Assembly: GCA_964631745.1 (NCBI GenBank) | Contig: CAZVWV010000116.1 | Location: 1-13,213 of the forward strand | Source: CAZVWV01 sp964631745 | Lineage (GTDB): Bacteria > Bdellovibrionota_C > UBA2361 > JBGSMV01 | Length of the DNA: 13,213 nt | Reading direction: 5' to 3' | In this document: positions 1 to 6,671 of the stretch, one piece after another | Numbering within the stretch: the stretch's first letter is position 1 | How the letters are laid out: every line of letters starts with the position of its first letter | Notes under the pieces: model-generated | The model's database searches: none | Told to the model about the DNA's origin: nothing | What the model saw: the letters and a program-made list of their open reading frames with translations, nothing else | Program-made: the position numbers and the translations under genes

Positions 1-74
1 AGGCCCGAGCCGGATTCGAACCGGCGTATGACGGTTTTGCAAACCGTTGCCTTAGCCAACTTGGCGATCGGGCC
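1..74 (-). tRNA. tRNA-Cys (anticodon GCA)
   Basis: The reverse complement folds into a full cloverleaf: acceptor stem GGCCCGA/TCGGGCC, a D arm with a 3-bp stem GCC/GGC and a loop containing GG, anticodon stem ACGGT/ACCGT around the loop TTGCAAA (anticodon GCA, reading Cys codons), a 5-base variable loop CATAC, and T arm GCCGG-TTCGAAT-CCGGC. The base after the acceptor stem (discriminator) is T, the expected identity element for tRNA-Cys. The gene runs to the window edge, so whether a 3' CCA is encoded cannot be seen. All stems pair without mismatch. Confidence 0.97.
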
Positions 75-100
75 CTAATTATTTTGTTGTCCTATTCTCT

Positions 101-129
101 ATTTTCTTAATAATTGGCATAAAAAGCAA
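101..129 (-). promoter_or_regulatory. Possible promoter of tRNA-Cys
   Basis: On the minus strand TTGCTT (124-129) and GAAAAT (101-106) are separated by 17 bp in an AT-rich stretch. This would place transcription start about 20 nt before the mature tRNA 5' end. The hexamers match the sigma70 consensus at only 3 and 4 of 6 positions, so this is a weak call. The tRNA could instead be read from further upstream. Confidence 0.25.
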
Positions 130-162
130 GATAAGGGCTCGAAATTCCTTGAAAAAAGATTT

Positions 163-237
163 TTACGAAATTTTATAAAAATAGCTCCCAATTATTAAAG
201 CTGAAAAAAACCCGCCGAATACTATATCCATAGGCAT
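163..237 (-). CDS. Possible 24-aa single-helix membrane micropeptide
   Basis: A short open frame begins ATG CCT ATG GAT and ends TAA at 163-165. A good Shine-Dalgarno sequence, AAAGGA (245-250), lies 7 nt before the ATG, which is better than that of most long genes here. The predicted peptide starts MPMD, runs through about 17 hydrophobic or small residues (IVFGGFFSALIIGSYFY) and ends KIS: an acidic start, one membrane-spanning helix and a basic end. It resembles other tiny membrane subunits in general shape only; I do not recognise the family. It lies between the xseA-xseB operon and tRNA-Cys on the same strand, 111 bp after xseB. It may be chance; its main support is the ribosome site and the hydrophobic profile. 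Confidence 0.35.
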   Translation of the reverse strand: MPMDIVFGGFFSALIIGSYFYKIS

Positions 238-260
238 GACACCATCCTTTCTGCGAGTAG

Positions 261-344
261 GGGGCGAGCTGTAAAAAGCTTGTCCCCTTTTTTCTTTATA
301 GGCTCCTTTATAAACGCCTGGCCCGCACTCGCCAAACTTGAGCC
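261..344 (-). other. Structured RNA segment downstream of xseB
   Basis: Read on the minus strand this stretch can form two hairpins. The first has outer stem GGCTC/GAGCC (340-344 with 301-305) enclosing TGGC/GCCA (331-334 with 319-322). The second pairs GGGG-AC-A-AGCT with AGCT-C-G-CCCC (277-287 with 261-270), about ten pairs with small irregularities around a TTTTAC loop. Neither is followed directly by a T-run. The segment could be the 3' untranslated end of the xseA-xseB transcript, a leader for the downstream micropeptide, or a small RNA. It matches no RNA family I know. Confidence 0.3.
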
Positions 345-348
345 TGCC

Positions 349-612
349 CTACTCCGCCTTTATCTGAAGCGTTTTAAGCTTCTCCTCCGCTCCTGATAGT
401 ATCACCCTTAGATGCTTGATTATTTTGGCACCACGCTCGTATGAGCCAATGGCCTTATCTAGCGAGAGAGCGCCCGACTCTACTTTAGAGACTAGCTCCT
501 CCAGCAACTTCAATCCATTTTCGAAGCTAATACTTCCTAAAAGTTCTTCGTATTTTTCCGCTTGTAGCAGCTCATCAAGCGTTACCGGCTTACTGTTCTT
601 TGCTTTTTCCAT
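349..612 (-). CDS. xseB: Exodeoxyribonuclease VII small subunit
   Basis: This 87-residue helical protein is the small subunit of exonuclease VII, which degrades single-stranded DNA from both ends to oligonucleotides in the cytoplasm; several XseB copies bind the long helices of one XseA. The central stretch FENGLKLLEELVSKVESG followed by ALSLDKAIGSYERGAKI is the family signature, and the length is typical (about 80 residues). The ATG at 610-612 has GGAAAG about 9 nt upstream. The gene begins 13 bp after the xseA stop on the same strand, so the two subunits are almost certainly one operon, as in many bacteria. The roughly 25 residues before the conserved core are charged and variable. Confidence 0.95.
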   Translation of the reverse strand: MEKAKNSKPVTLDELLQAEKYEELLGSISFENGLKLLEELVSKVESGALSLDKAIGSYERGAKIIKHLRVILSGAEEKLKTLQIKAE

Positions 613-625
613 ATCTTTGTCTTTC

Positions 626-1891
626 CTATTTCACTTTCGCCATCAATGCGCCATCTGCCATACGAACCGAGATATCATCCCCGCTAGAAACAGCGCTCAC
701 CGATTTCACTAATTTTCCCTTATGCTGCACCACTGAAAATCCGCGCTCAAGCACCCGCAAGGGGCTGACTGCCTCTAGAGTCGCCGAAAGTCTGTCTAGA
801 TGAAGCTTCAAATTTCCGAGCTGCCTGGCGCTCGAGCTCTGAAGTTTCTGCGCCAATAAATTTACTCTGGCGCCCAGGCTCTGCAAGAGCTGCCCAGGCT
901 CAATTGACTGGAGTCGCGCTTCGGCGGTCTTAAGTCTTAGCCCCGCCTGCTGTAATAGATTCTGCACGCGATGTGTAAACTTCATCTCACATTCGTCGAC
1001 ACGCTGCACAAGAATCTGGAACCAACGCTCGATATCAAAAAATCTCCGTTCAAGCTCCGATATTCGCAACAACAAATCGCTACGTTTAGGAACTACCATC
1101 TCGGCCGCGGCAGTTGGCGTAGGCGCGCGCACATCAGCCACGAAATCACTTAAGGTCACATCAACTTCATGACCTACCCCGCTTACCACGGGCACACTCG
1201 AAGCAAAGATCGCTTTAACCACCGGCTCTTCGTTAAAAGCCCAAAGATCCTGTAATGAGCCTCCACCTCGCGCGACAATGATTACCTCGACCAACCCAGA
1301 CTCAGAGAGTGTTCTAATTCCATTCGCAATCTCCTGAGCCGCCCCCTCGCCCTGCACACGCACATCGGTTAGATACACCTTAAGCGAGGGCATGCGTTCC
1401 CGGATCTTCACCATAATATCGTGTATCACGGCACCCGTGCCCGATGTCACCACACCAATACTGGTCGGGAAAAACGGCAAGCTTCTCTTTCGACCAGGAT
1501 TAAAATATCCTTCCTTCTCTAAGCGCGCTTTAAGCTCCAGGAACTTCTTCATCAAAAGTCCCTCGCCCGCTTGCAGCATGCGATGCACCACTAGCTGAAG
1601 TTTCCCGCTACCCTGATAAACATTGGGCTTCCCGTGACACAACACAGAGATGCCCGGTTCAACTTTAAAATCCAGTGTATCCGCCACGCCCTTCCACATT
1701 ACGGCTTGGACCTGCGCCTGCGCATCTTTCAAGCTAAAATAGAGATGTCCGCTGCTGGCGCGAGAAACCTGATAAATCTCTCCCTGCACCTGAATTTGCG
1801 GCAGCCCTCGTTCAAGCACTAGGTTGAGCTTCTTAACGGTCTCGGCGACCGACCAATATGTCACATTATTTGACTGGGCTTCTGCGGGCAT
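626..1891 (-). CDS. xseA: Exodeoxyribonuclease VII large subunit
   Basis: This is the catalytic subunit of exonuclease VII (421 aa; E. coli XseA is 456). An N-terminal OB-fold for single-stranded DNA covers residues 12-105 (IQVQGEIYQVSRASSGHLYF, then VQAVMWKG). The nuclease domain starts near 125 and carries the conserved blocks SIGVVTSGTGAVIHDI (144-159), VARGGGSLQDLWAFNEE (206-222) and SGVGHEVDVTLSDFVADVRAPTPTAAAE (split here: SGVGHEVDVTLSDF, then VADVRAPTPTAAAE, 237-264). The C-terminal half is rich in long helices that hold XseB, and a short beta segment with ERGFSVV closes the protein. The start ATG (1889-1891) has no clear ribosome site, but the OB-fold follows at the usual distance. 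It heads the xseA-xseB operon and is divergent from the 1945 gene. Confidence 0.96.
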   Translation of the reverse strand: MPAEAQSNNVTYWSVAETVKKLNLVLERGLPQIQVQGEIYQVSRASSGHLYFSLKDAQAQVQAVMWKGVADTLDFKVEPGISVLCHGKPNVYQGSGKLQLVVHRMLQAGEGLLMKKFLELKARLEKEGYFNPGRKRSLPFFPTSIGVVTSGTGAVIHDIMVKIRERMPSLKVYLTDVRVQGEGAAQEIANGIRTLSESGLVEVIIVARGGGSLQDLWAFNEEPVVKAIFASSVPVVSGVGHEVDVTLSDFVADVRAPTPTAAAEMVVPKRSDLLLRISELERRFFDIERWFQILVQRVDECEMKFTHRVQNLLQQAGLRLKTAEARLQSIEPGQLLQSLGARVNLLAQKLQSSSARQLGNLKLHLDRLSATLEAVSPLRVLERGFSVVQHKGKLVKSVSAVSSGDDISVRMADGALMAKVK

Positions 1892-1944
1892 AAGGGTTAA
1901 ATAACCTGAAGCGGTTTACTTGTCATAACGCTCTACATATATAC
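1892..1944. promoter_or_regulatory. Divergent promoter region between xseA and the membrane-protein gene
   Basis: Only 53 bp separate the two divergent start codons. Toward xseA (minus) there is ATGACA (1921-1926), a 17-bp spacer and TATTTA (1898-1903), which would start the RNA at about the xseA ATG. Toward the plus-strand gene, TACATA (1934-1939) or TATATA (1938-1943, with TTTACT at 1915-1920) could be the -10 box, again very close to the ATG at 1945. A 12-bp dyad GGTTAAATAACC (1895-1906) covers the xseA -10 box and could be an operator or chance. There is no good Shine-Dalgarno in either direction. Confidence 0.4.
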
Positions 1945-2964
1945 ATGAAAATCGATCGGATTAAAAACGCCCCGAAAAGAACGGTATCAAGCTCACAGAT
2001 CAGCAAGCATGGCGCCATCAATGACTTCGGTGCCACATACTATTTCAGCTTAGCAAAACGGGTCTGGCTCGTCCTTGTGTTAACTCTACCGATCGACTTG
2101 TTGGTCTGTCAGCGCGCGCAGATCGAAAACCCTTCCAAGAACCTCGGCCAGGATCTCTCACTAATCACACTGGGGTTTTTATGCCTAAGTTTACTGGGCC
2201 TCATTCCCGAAAAACTTTTGCAATTTATAGACAGCATACGGCGTGCAAGCGCCGAGCAAGGCCCCTCCTTTAGAAAGATTCTGATTCCGGTTGGAATAAT
2301 CTTTGCCCTTACAATCTTTGAAATCCTGTTGCGCGTTGGACACCTGGGATTAATCCCCGTAATCATAGCCTGCCTAGCTATTATTGTGGGCTTGCCCGCT
2401 CAAATTAAAACCATCAAAGCCATCCGCGCGCGGCTAACTCAGTTTAAGACCGACCCGGCCACATGGATCAGACAATTAAATTTACAGATGCTGTATGTGT
2501 GGGTAGTCCCCATAGCCTGCGCTCGCTTGGTTTCACTGACGGCCGCAGTAAACAGTAACTTAATCGCAAACGGAAACGATTATTATACACTTTACGGACT
2601 ACTAGCGCTTATCTTGATCTTGGCACAAAAACCATATGCGAATTTTTTCCTGGCAAGTTGTCGAACTTGCGCCACACCAACCGCGCGATCCATCGCTGGC
2701 CTGGGTTTCTGCCCCAATTGCGCACCGCAGCGTTTTGGCCTACAAGAAACCAAATCGCTGGAACCTGCGTCCGACGAAGACAAGAAGAAAAGATTGGAAC
2801 AACAACGCCTACTTCAGGCGTCTGATGCAAAAGCGCTCGTGGCCCAGCTTCTAAAACGGCTCTTTAAGTTAGAGCCTTTGCCTGAATCAGCCGACGCCGG
2901 CGCATCCGAGCCCATACAAAAACTCCCAAGCTCAGCGCCATCAACGCTTAGCAAAGAGAAGTAG
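1945..2964 (+). CDS. Multi-pass membrane protein with C-terminal zinc ribbon
   Basis: I do not recognise a named family for this 339-residue protein. About six hydrophobic segments are visible, roughly at residues 40-55, 71-88, 111-130, 132-150, 181-202 and 214-228. Directly after the last helix come two CxxC knuckles, CRTC (239-242) and CPNC (256-259), 13 residues apart: the layout of a small zinc ribbon, probably in the cytoplasm. The tail (270-339) is charged then Pro/Ser/Ala-rich, with KKKRLEQQRLLQASDAKALV as a likely helix. No signal peptide precedes the first helix. The ATG at 1945 lacks a Shine-Dalgarno and lies almost on the -10 box. The last 151 bp overlap the 3' end of the minus-strand gene ending at 2814. 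The membrane and zinc-ribbon calls rest on sequence; any role is unknown. Confidence 0.8.
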   Translation: MKIDRIKNAPKRTVSSSQISKHGAINDFGATYYFSLAKRVWLVLVLTLPIDLLVCQRAQIENPSKNLGQDLSLITLGFLCLSLLGLIPEKLLQFIDSIRRASAEQGPSFRKILIPVGIIFALTIFEILLRVGHLGLIPVIIACLAIIVGLPAQIKTIKAIRARLTQFKTDPATWIRQLNLQMLYVWVVPIACARLVSLTAAVNSNLIANGNDYYTLYGLLALILILAQKPYANFFLASCRTCATPTARSIAGLGFCPNCAPQRFGLQETKSLEPASDEDKKKRLEQQRLLQASDAKALVAQLLKRLFKLEPLPESADAGASEPIQKLPSSAPSTLSKEK

Positions 2965-5066
2965 ATTCCGTGGCTAATTTGATCAGCCACACCACTGGAT
3001 ATCAGCTGAACCAAAGGTACATTCAAAACAACCTGCGTTACGCCGGCCTCGAAAACTCCATTATTCGCAACCCGCCCAGGCAATAAATCAAAATAATGAT
3101 ACGGTTGCGAGCCCGGGACAGCCAGTCGCGAGCCAACCCGCAACACAAAAGAGTCGTGACCAACCGGCAGGTTTGCGACAATTTTACAAATGAGACTCTC
3201 ACCCTGTAACTTTCTAACCGAGACAAAGGCGGGCAGGTGTTGCTCTTCCTTCGAATATTTCTCTGCCCGTGTGACGGAGATCGATTTTGAAACAGAGTTC
3301 AGCACGGTGTCATTCAAATCAACCAAATAGCAAGATACATCAAACTGCATCAGATCTTGCTTACGATCCTCATCAGAATCAAAGTAACGCTTGGTCGAAA
3401 ATTTGACCTCCAGCTCGGCGGCGTTTGAAGTCTGAGATCCGCCCAAACAAAACACCTTGTATTGGGTGTCGTCGTGCAAAAACTCATTTCCAAGGGGTCT
3501 TAGGGCAAAGACCACTCTACCGGGAGCGCTGGCCCAATTCATATCAGTAAATTGGGCGATACATTTGACATCGCCATGCAGGTCTGCGACTCCCAGATGA
3601 AGTTTAGGTGCCAAATTCTTCACAATGTGGTTGTGCTGAACGTGAAACTCCGACAGGAGATGTTCATATCTGACTGGTGCCAAAGTACCACAAGTCTCTC
3701 TATCACTGGCATCCAGAACCGAAAGCTCTAAATAGACCAACTTTTGCAGCTCCAAAGCATTCAAGGGAATCACAAGTTCAATATCCCTTAACTCTTCTGT
3801 CGCTTCTCTTATATAAAGCTGCTGCTCAATTCCGAATCTTCCATCCTCCATTTCGAAACTCTTTTCACGCGCTGCGACGAGGTCGCCTTTGAGATTCAGA
3901 AATCGATAGCGTAGCTTCATGAGTTCGCCCTGATGATCTTGCAAACACAGGCTGCTCTTGACACGCAAAACTCCGAAAGCCTGTCCGTTCTCCTCTCGAA
4001 CGCCAGCCGAGAGTGAAACCTCTTTGATCTCATCGCCACTCACCGGGTCGCGTTGCCATAATCCTAGCGTCTGTGGCGACGGTAAAAACAGGCCTTCTGA
4101 GGAGCGCGGCAACACCATAGCCTCCTGCTCGGTCCAAACCAATAACTTTTCCCCGGACTGCGAACAAACACTTGCCTCTAGTACGGTATCGAGCTCAGAG
4201 GACTCAAGTTGCAAGGCGCTATAAGGCACAAACAGCTGCAATTTATCGATCAAAACGCGTTGACTGCGAGGCTGAATAGGCTGAAGCGCCACAAATCTAT
4301 GGGCACCTCCGTTAGTGCCGATAAGCTTTGCTCCTTCCTCACTCCATTCTCCCCAGCCAGGTGCGGCTTTTATAAAATCCTCACCTTGCCGGAGCGAAAC
4401 CTTAAACCAAAGCGGTTCTGATAAGTGATTGCAAAGCCGTATGCCTGCCGAAATTTTGAAGCCTCGTAATCCACCGTAGTCCACCACGTCGGAATAGACC
4501 TGGAAGTCAAAAATTCTATCCTTCTCATTAGATTCGAAGCGGTAGTAACGCTCCTGCTCAACAATCTGAAGTAAGCTGCGCTTTCTTAGTGCGTACCAAT
4601 TTAAGAAACTCAGCATTTGCCGCAACAACTCGGGCGCAGCCCTGTTGCCCGTTCTGTCGCCCGTTCTGTCGCCGGTTTTAAGAGCTTGCTCTAATCGCTT
4701 GACCAGCGCCCGAATCATCTCCTTCTCACCTGCAGATCCCCAAAGCGCAAACGCAAAATCATCGAGCGCTTCAAGACTTGCTAGGCCAGTCTCTCGACGA
4801 AAGATTTCACGCATCACCAGCATGGCACGCGAAGCGAATTCGCTTGCGGCATTTACGCCTGAAGCCAGCGCGAGGAGCTTGTCTTCAACATATGATATAA
4901 ACAACGGCAGCTCTCTGTGCCAATCACGAATAGTTTCTGGCAGATCTCTATTTGGCCGTGTCTCAATAGCGGCCTCAATAGCGGTGGCCACTTGATTTCT
5001 AGCCTGGTACGGAACAGGCGACCCGCCGAGTTTAAACTCGGAGATATTGATTGCTTTATCTTCCAC
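2814..5066 (-). CDS. Large protein of unknown family with repeated beta-rich domains
   Basis: This 750-residue protein has no signal peptide or membrane helix and is probably cytoplasmic. Residues 20-175 look helical and include a TGDR-TGDR-TGNR tandem (131-142). From about 185 onward the sequence alternates short hydrophobic and polar residues like stacked beta-sandwich domains. A recurrent core, hydrophobic-x-hydrophobic-x-hydrophobic-Pro-x-x-x-Leu followed about 20 residues later by a strand and a turn, appears three times: KLQLFVPYSAL (275-285), DIELVIPLNAL (428-438) and QVVLNVPLVQL (678-688). The end (720-750) is Ser/Ala/Lys-rich and variable. The start is GTG (5064-5066) with GGAAAA about 10 nt upstream; no in-frame ATG lies nearby. 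Its last 151 bp are antisense to the zinc-ribbon membrane gene. Similarity search is needed for any function. Confidence 0.8.
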   Translation of the reverse strand: MEDKAINISEFKLGGSPVPYQARNQVATAIEAAIETRPNRDLPETIRDWHRELPLFISYVEDKLLALASGVNAASEFASRAMLVMREIFRRETGLASLEALDDFAFALWGSAGEKEMIRALVKRLEQALKTGDRTGDRTGNRAAPELLRQMLSFLNWYALRKRSLLQIVEQERYYRFESNEKDRIFDFQVYSDVVDYGGLRGFKISAGIRLCNHLSEPLWFKVSLRQGEDFIKAAPGWGEWSEEGAKLIGTNGGAHRFVALQPIQPRSQRVLIDKLQLFVPYSALQLESSELDTVLEASVCSQSGEKLLVWTEQEAMVLPRSSEGLFLPSPQTLGLWQRDPVSGDEIKEVSLSAGVREENGQAFGVLRVKSSLCLQDHQGELMKLRYRFLNLKGDLVAAREKSFEMEDGRFGIEQQLYIREATEELRDIELVIPLNALELQKLVYLELSVLDASDRETCGTLAPVRYEHLLSEFHVQHNHIVKNLAPKLHLGVADLHGDVKCIAQFTDMNWASAPGRVVFALRPLGNEFLHDDTQYKVFCLGGSQTSNAAELEVKFSTKRYFDSDEDRKQDLMQFDVSCYLVDLNDTVLNSVSKSISVTRAEKYSKEEQHLPAFVSVRKLQGESLICKIVANLPVGHDSFVLRVGSRLAVPGSQPYHYFDLLPGRVANNGVFEAGVTQVVLNVPLVQLISSGVADQISHGIYFSLLSVDGAELGSFCMGSDAPASADSGKGSNLKSRFRSWATSAFASDA
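4641..4676 (-). repeat. Three 12-bp tandem units inside the 750-residue gene
   Basis: The plus strand shows ttctgtcgcccg and ttctgtcgccgg back to back, preceded by a diverged copy (cctgttgcccg). On the coding strand they give three TGDR/TGNR tetrapeptides in a linker between the helical N-terminus and the next helix. Copy number could vary by slippage without breaking the frame. Confidence 0.7.
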
Positions 5067-5098
5067 GATTTTTATTTTCCGAAAACATCAGAGCTCAA

Positions 5099-5115
5099 GG
5101 ATCTAAAAAAGATCC
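5099..5115. other. Short perfect hairpin in the 5067-5280 intergenic region
   Basis: GGATCT (5099-5104) and AGATCC (5110-5115) are a perfect 6-bp inverted repeat around five A's. It lies 33 bp before the GTG start of the 750-residue gene, so it would be in that gene's leader or promoter. The stem is too short and lacks the T-run needed for a convincing terminator. Confidence 0.3.
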
Positions 5116-5202
5116 CGGTTCCTCGAAGACCAAGTTTTTAGCACTTTGAAAGGCTTTGCACCATCCCCAGATGTAAGAAATTTCCGCATCTTAGCATTGC
5201 AA

Positions 5203-5231
5203 TTGAATTTAATTTCATTCTGGCATATATC
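5203..5231 (+). promoter_or_regulatory. Likely sigma70-type promoter of pdhC-lipA
   Basis: TTGAAT (5203-5208) and TATATC (5226-5231) are separated by exactly 17 bp in an AT-rich patch. Each hexamer matches the consensus at about 4 of 6 positions. The predicted start near 5238 leaves about a 43-nt leader before the pdhC ATG. It is the best promoter candidate in this 214-bp divergent region. Confidence 0.5.
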
Positions 5232-5280
5232 TACGGGCTAGCTCCATATAGACTCGGCTCTTGCAACCGGCACACGACAA

Positions 5281-6642
5281 ATGGCAACCGAAATAAAAAT
5301 GCCCCAGCTTAGTGATACCATGTATTCAGGAAAGATCCTGGCGTGGCATAAACAGGTGGGCGATGAGATTAAGCGCGGCGATATTTTAGCCGAGGTCGAA
5401 ACGGATAAGGCCAACCTTGAGATAGAGTCATTCTTTGGCGGCACATTATTATCTGTGATGATCAAAGCCGGCGATATCGCCAAGGTTGGCGAAGTAATTG
5501 CAGTAATTGGCCAGGCTGGGGAAAAAGTTGGAGAAACGGTTGCGGAAGCGCGGCCCGCGAGCGCTGGAGTTATGCCAGGCGCTGCGTCGCCAGTCACTTT
5601 GCAGGCTGGCACTGTGCAGGCTGGCACTGTGCAGGCTGACACTGTGCAGGCTGAGCAAGAGGCCAACCACGAGACAAATCAACAAAGCCCGGCGCGGCAG
5701 CCCATCACCGTTCATGTCACCCCCGCATCAAGTTCGGAGAGCCACGGCAGAATCAAAGCCTCGCCTTTAGCAAAAAGAATCGCCGCGGAGAGAAATATCG
5801 ATCTCTCGTCGATTCACGGGAGCGGCCCGGAGGGCCGCATCGTGAGAAAGGACTTAGAATCGGGGAATGGGCAGCCATCACAGGCCGGGCTCGCTCAGGG
5901 CGGTCAGTATTCAGAAACGCCAGAAAACACGTCTCATTTTGCCCGCTCGCCCGTAGCCGCTGGCAGCGGCGCGCTAAGACCGTTCTCTAAGATGCGCGAG
6001 ACTATAGCGAAGAGAATGCAGCAGAGCGTAACGGAAGCGCCGCACTTCTTCACGGCCACCTCAATCAACATGAAAGAGGCCATAAGGCTGCGTGGAAAAT
6101 TGAAGGTCAAGGAAGAATTCAAAGGCATCAGCGTTAATCATCTGGTCATTAAAGCCGCGGCCTATGCCCTGCAAAACGAGCCTCGCGTAAACTTTGCGGT
6201 TCGTGATGGACAGATTTATGAACCCGCCCAGATAAATATCGGTATTATCACTGCCCTAGAAGACGGGCTTTTAATCCCTGTGATTAAAGAGACTAACACG
6301 CTGCCATTGAGAGATCTCGTCTTCGAAGCGCGCGCCGCGGTCGAACGCGCCCGAGCGGGGAGACCAAGTTCTAGCGATCTGACGGGCGGCACCTTCAGCA
6401 TCTCTAATATGGGTATGTACGATGTGGATAGTTTCACCGCCATTATTAACCCGGGCCAGGGCGCGGTGTTAGCGGTGAGTAGTACCAAGGATCGCGTGAT
6501 TGTAGCTGACGGGCAAACACAGATCGCCCCCATGATGTCGGTCACGCTTTCGGTGGATCACCGCATAATTGACGGTATAATGTCGGCCAATTTCCTTAAA
6601 TATTTCAAAGAAGCTTTAGAGATGCCAGCTCTCTTAATGTAA
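5281..6642 (+). CDS. pdhC: Pyruvate dehydrogenase E2, dihydrolipoamide acetyltransferase
   Basis: This 453-residue protein transfers the acetyl group from the lipoyl arm to CoA and forms the core of the pyruvate dehydrogenase complex. Domains in order: one lipoyl domain (3-77) with the lipoylated lysine K43 in VETDKANLEIES; an Ala/Gln/Thr-rich linker with a short tandem repeat (107-124); a peripheral-subunit-binding domain (157-193, IKASPLAKRIAAERNID, then GSGPEGRIVRKDL); and the catalytic domain (232-453) ending with DHRIIDG (catalytic H427, D431). The block SFTAIINPGQGAVLAV is typical of the acetyl-transferring E2 rather than the succinyl or branched-chain types. The start is fixed by MATEIKMPQLSDTM, standard for the lipoyl domain, though its ribosome site is weak. 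lipA follows; no E1 or E3 gene is in the window. Confidence 0.93.
   Translation: MATEIKMPQLSDTMYSGKILAWHKQVGDEIKRGDILAEVETDKANLEIESFFGGTLLSVMIKAGDIAKVGEVIAVIGQAGEKVGETVAEARPASAGVMPGAASPVTLQAGTVQAGTVQADTVQAEQEANHETNQQSPARQPITVHVTPASSSESHGRIKASPLAKRIAAERNIDLSSIHGSGPEGRIVRKDLESGNGQPSQAGLAQGGQYSETPENTSHFARSPVAAGSGALRPFSKMRETIAKRMQQSVTEAPHFFTATSINMKEAIRLRGKLKVKEEFKGISVNHLVIKAAAYALQNEPRVNFAVRDGQIYEPAQINIGIITALEDGLLIPVIKETNTLPLRDLVFEARAAVERARAGRPSSSDLTGGTFSISNMGMYDVDSFTAIINPGQGAVLAVSSTKDRVIVADGQTQIAPMMSVTLSVDHRIIDGIMSANFLKYFKEALEMPALLM
5601..5654 (+). repeat. 15-bp tandem repeat in the pdhC linker (3.6 copies)
   Basis: GCAGGCTGGCACTGT occurs at 5601-5615 and 5616-5630, with one change at 5631-5645, then a partial copy at 5646-5654. 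It encodes QAGTV, QAGTV, QADTV and QAE in the flexible linker after the lipoyl domain. The near identity of the copies suggests recent slippage expansion; the 15-bp unit keeps the frame. Confidence 0.9.
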
Positions 6643-6671
6643 ATGCTCGCTAGAAACTATAAACTGAATTT

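Noticed and set aside
1..74. tRNA-Cys considered as an integration (att) site
   Set aside because: No integrase gene and no repeated tRNA 3' end are visible; the flank beyond the tRNA 3' end is outside the window.
204..216. GGCGGG followed by seven T's as a simple terminator after xseB
   Set aside because: No nearby complementary arm makes a compact stem; pairing requires CTCGCC about 50 nt upstream, so I treat it only as a speculative alternative structure.
4645..4995. 116-codon plus-strand frame inside the 750-residue gene
   Set aside because: It is low-complexity Ser/Arg/Ala-rich and antisense to a longer frame with consistent protein-like character; no ribosome site or promoter.
5238..5666. 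142-codon minus-strand frame opposite pdhC
   Set aside because: It is a shadow of the pdhC coding frame; its ACTVPACTVP repeats are the antisense reading of the 15-bp repeat.
6216..6545. 109-codon minus-strand frame opposite the E2 catalytic domain
   Set aside because: The plus frame is a clear E2 catalytic domain with the DHRIIDG motif; the opposite frame has no family features or start signals.
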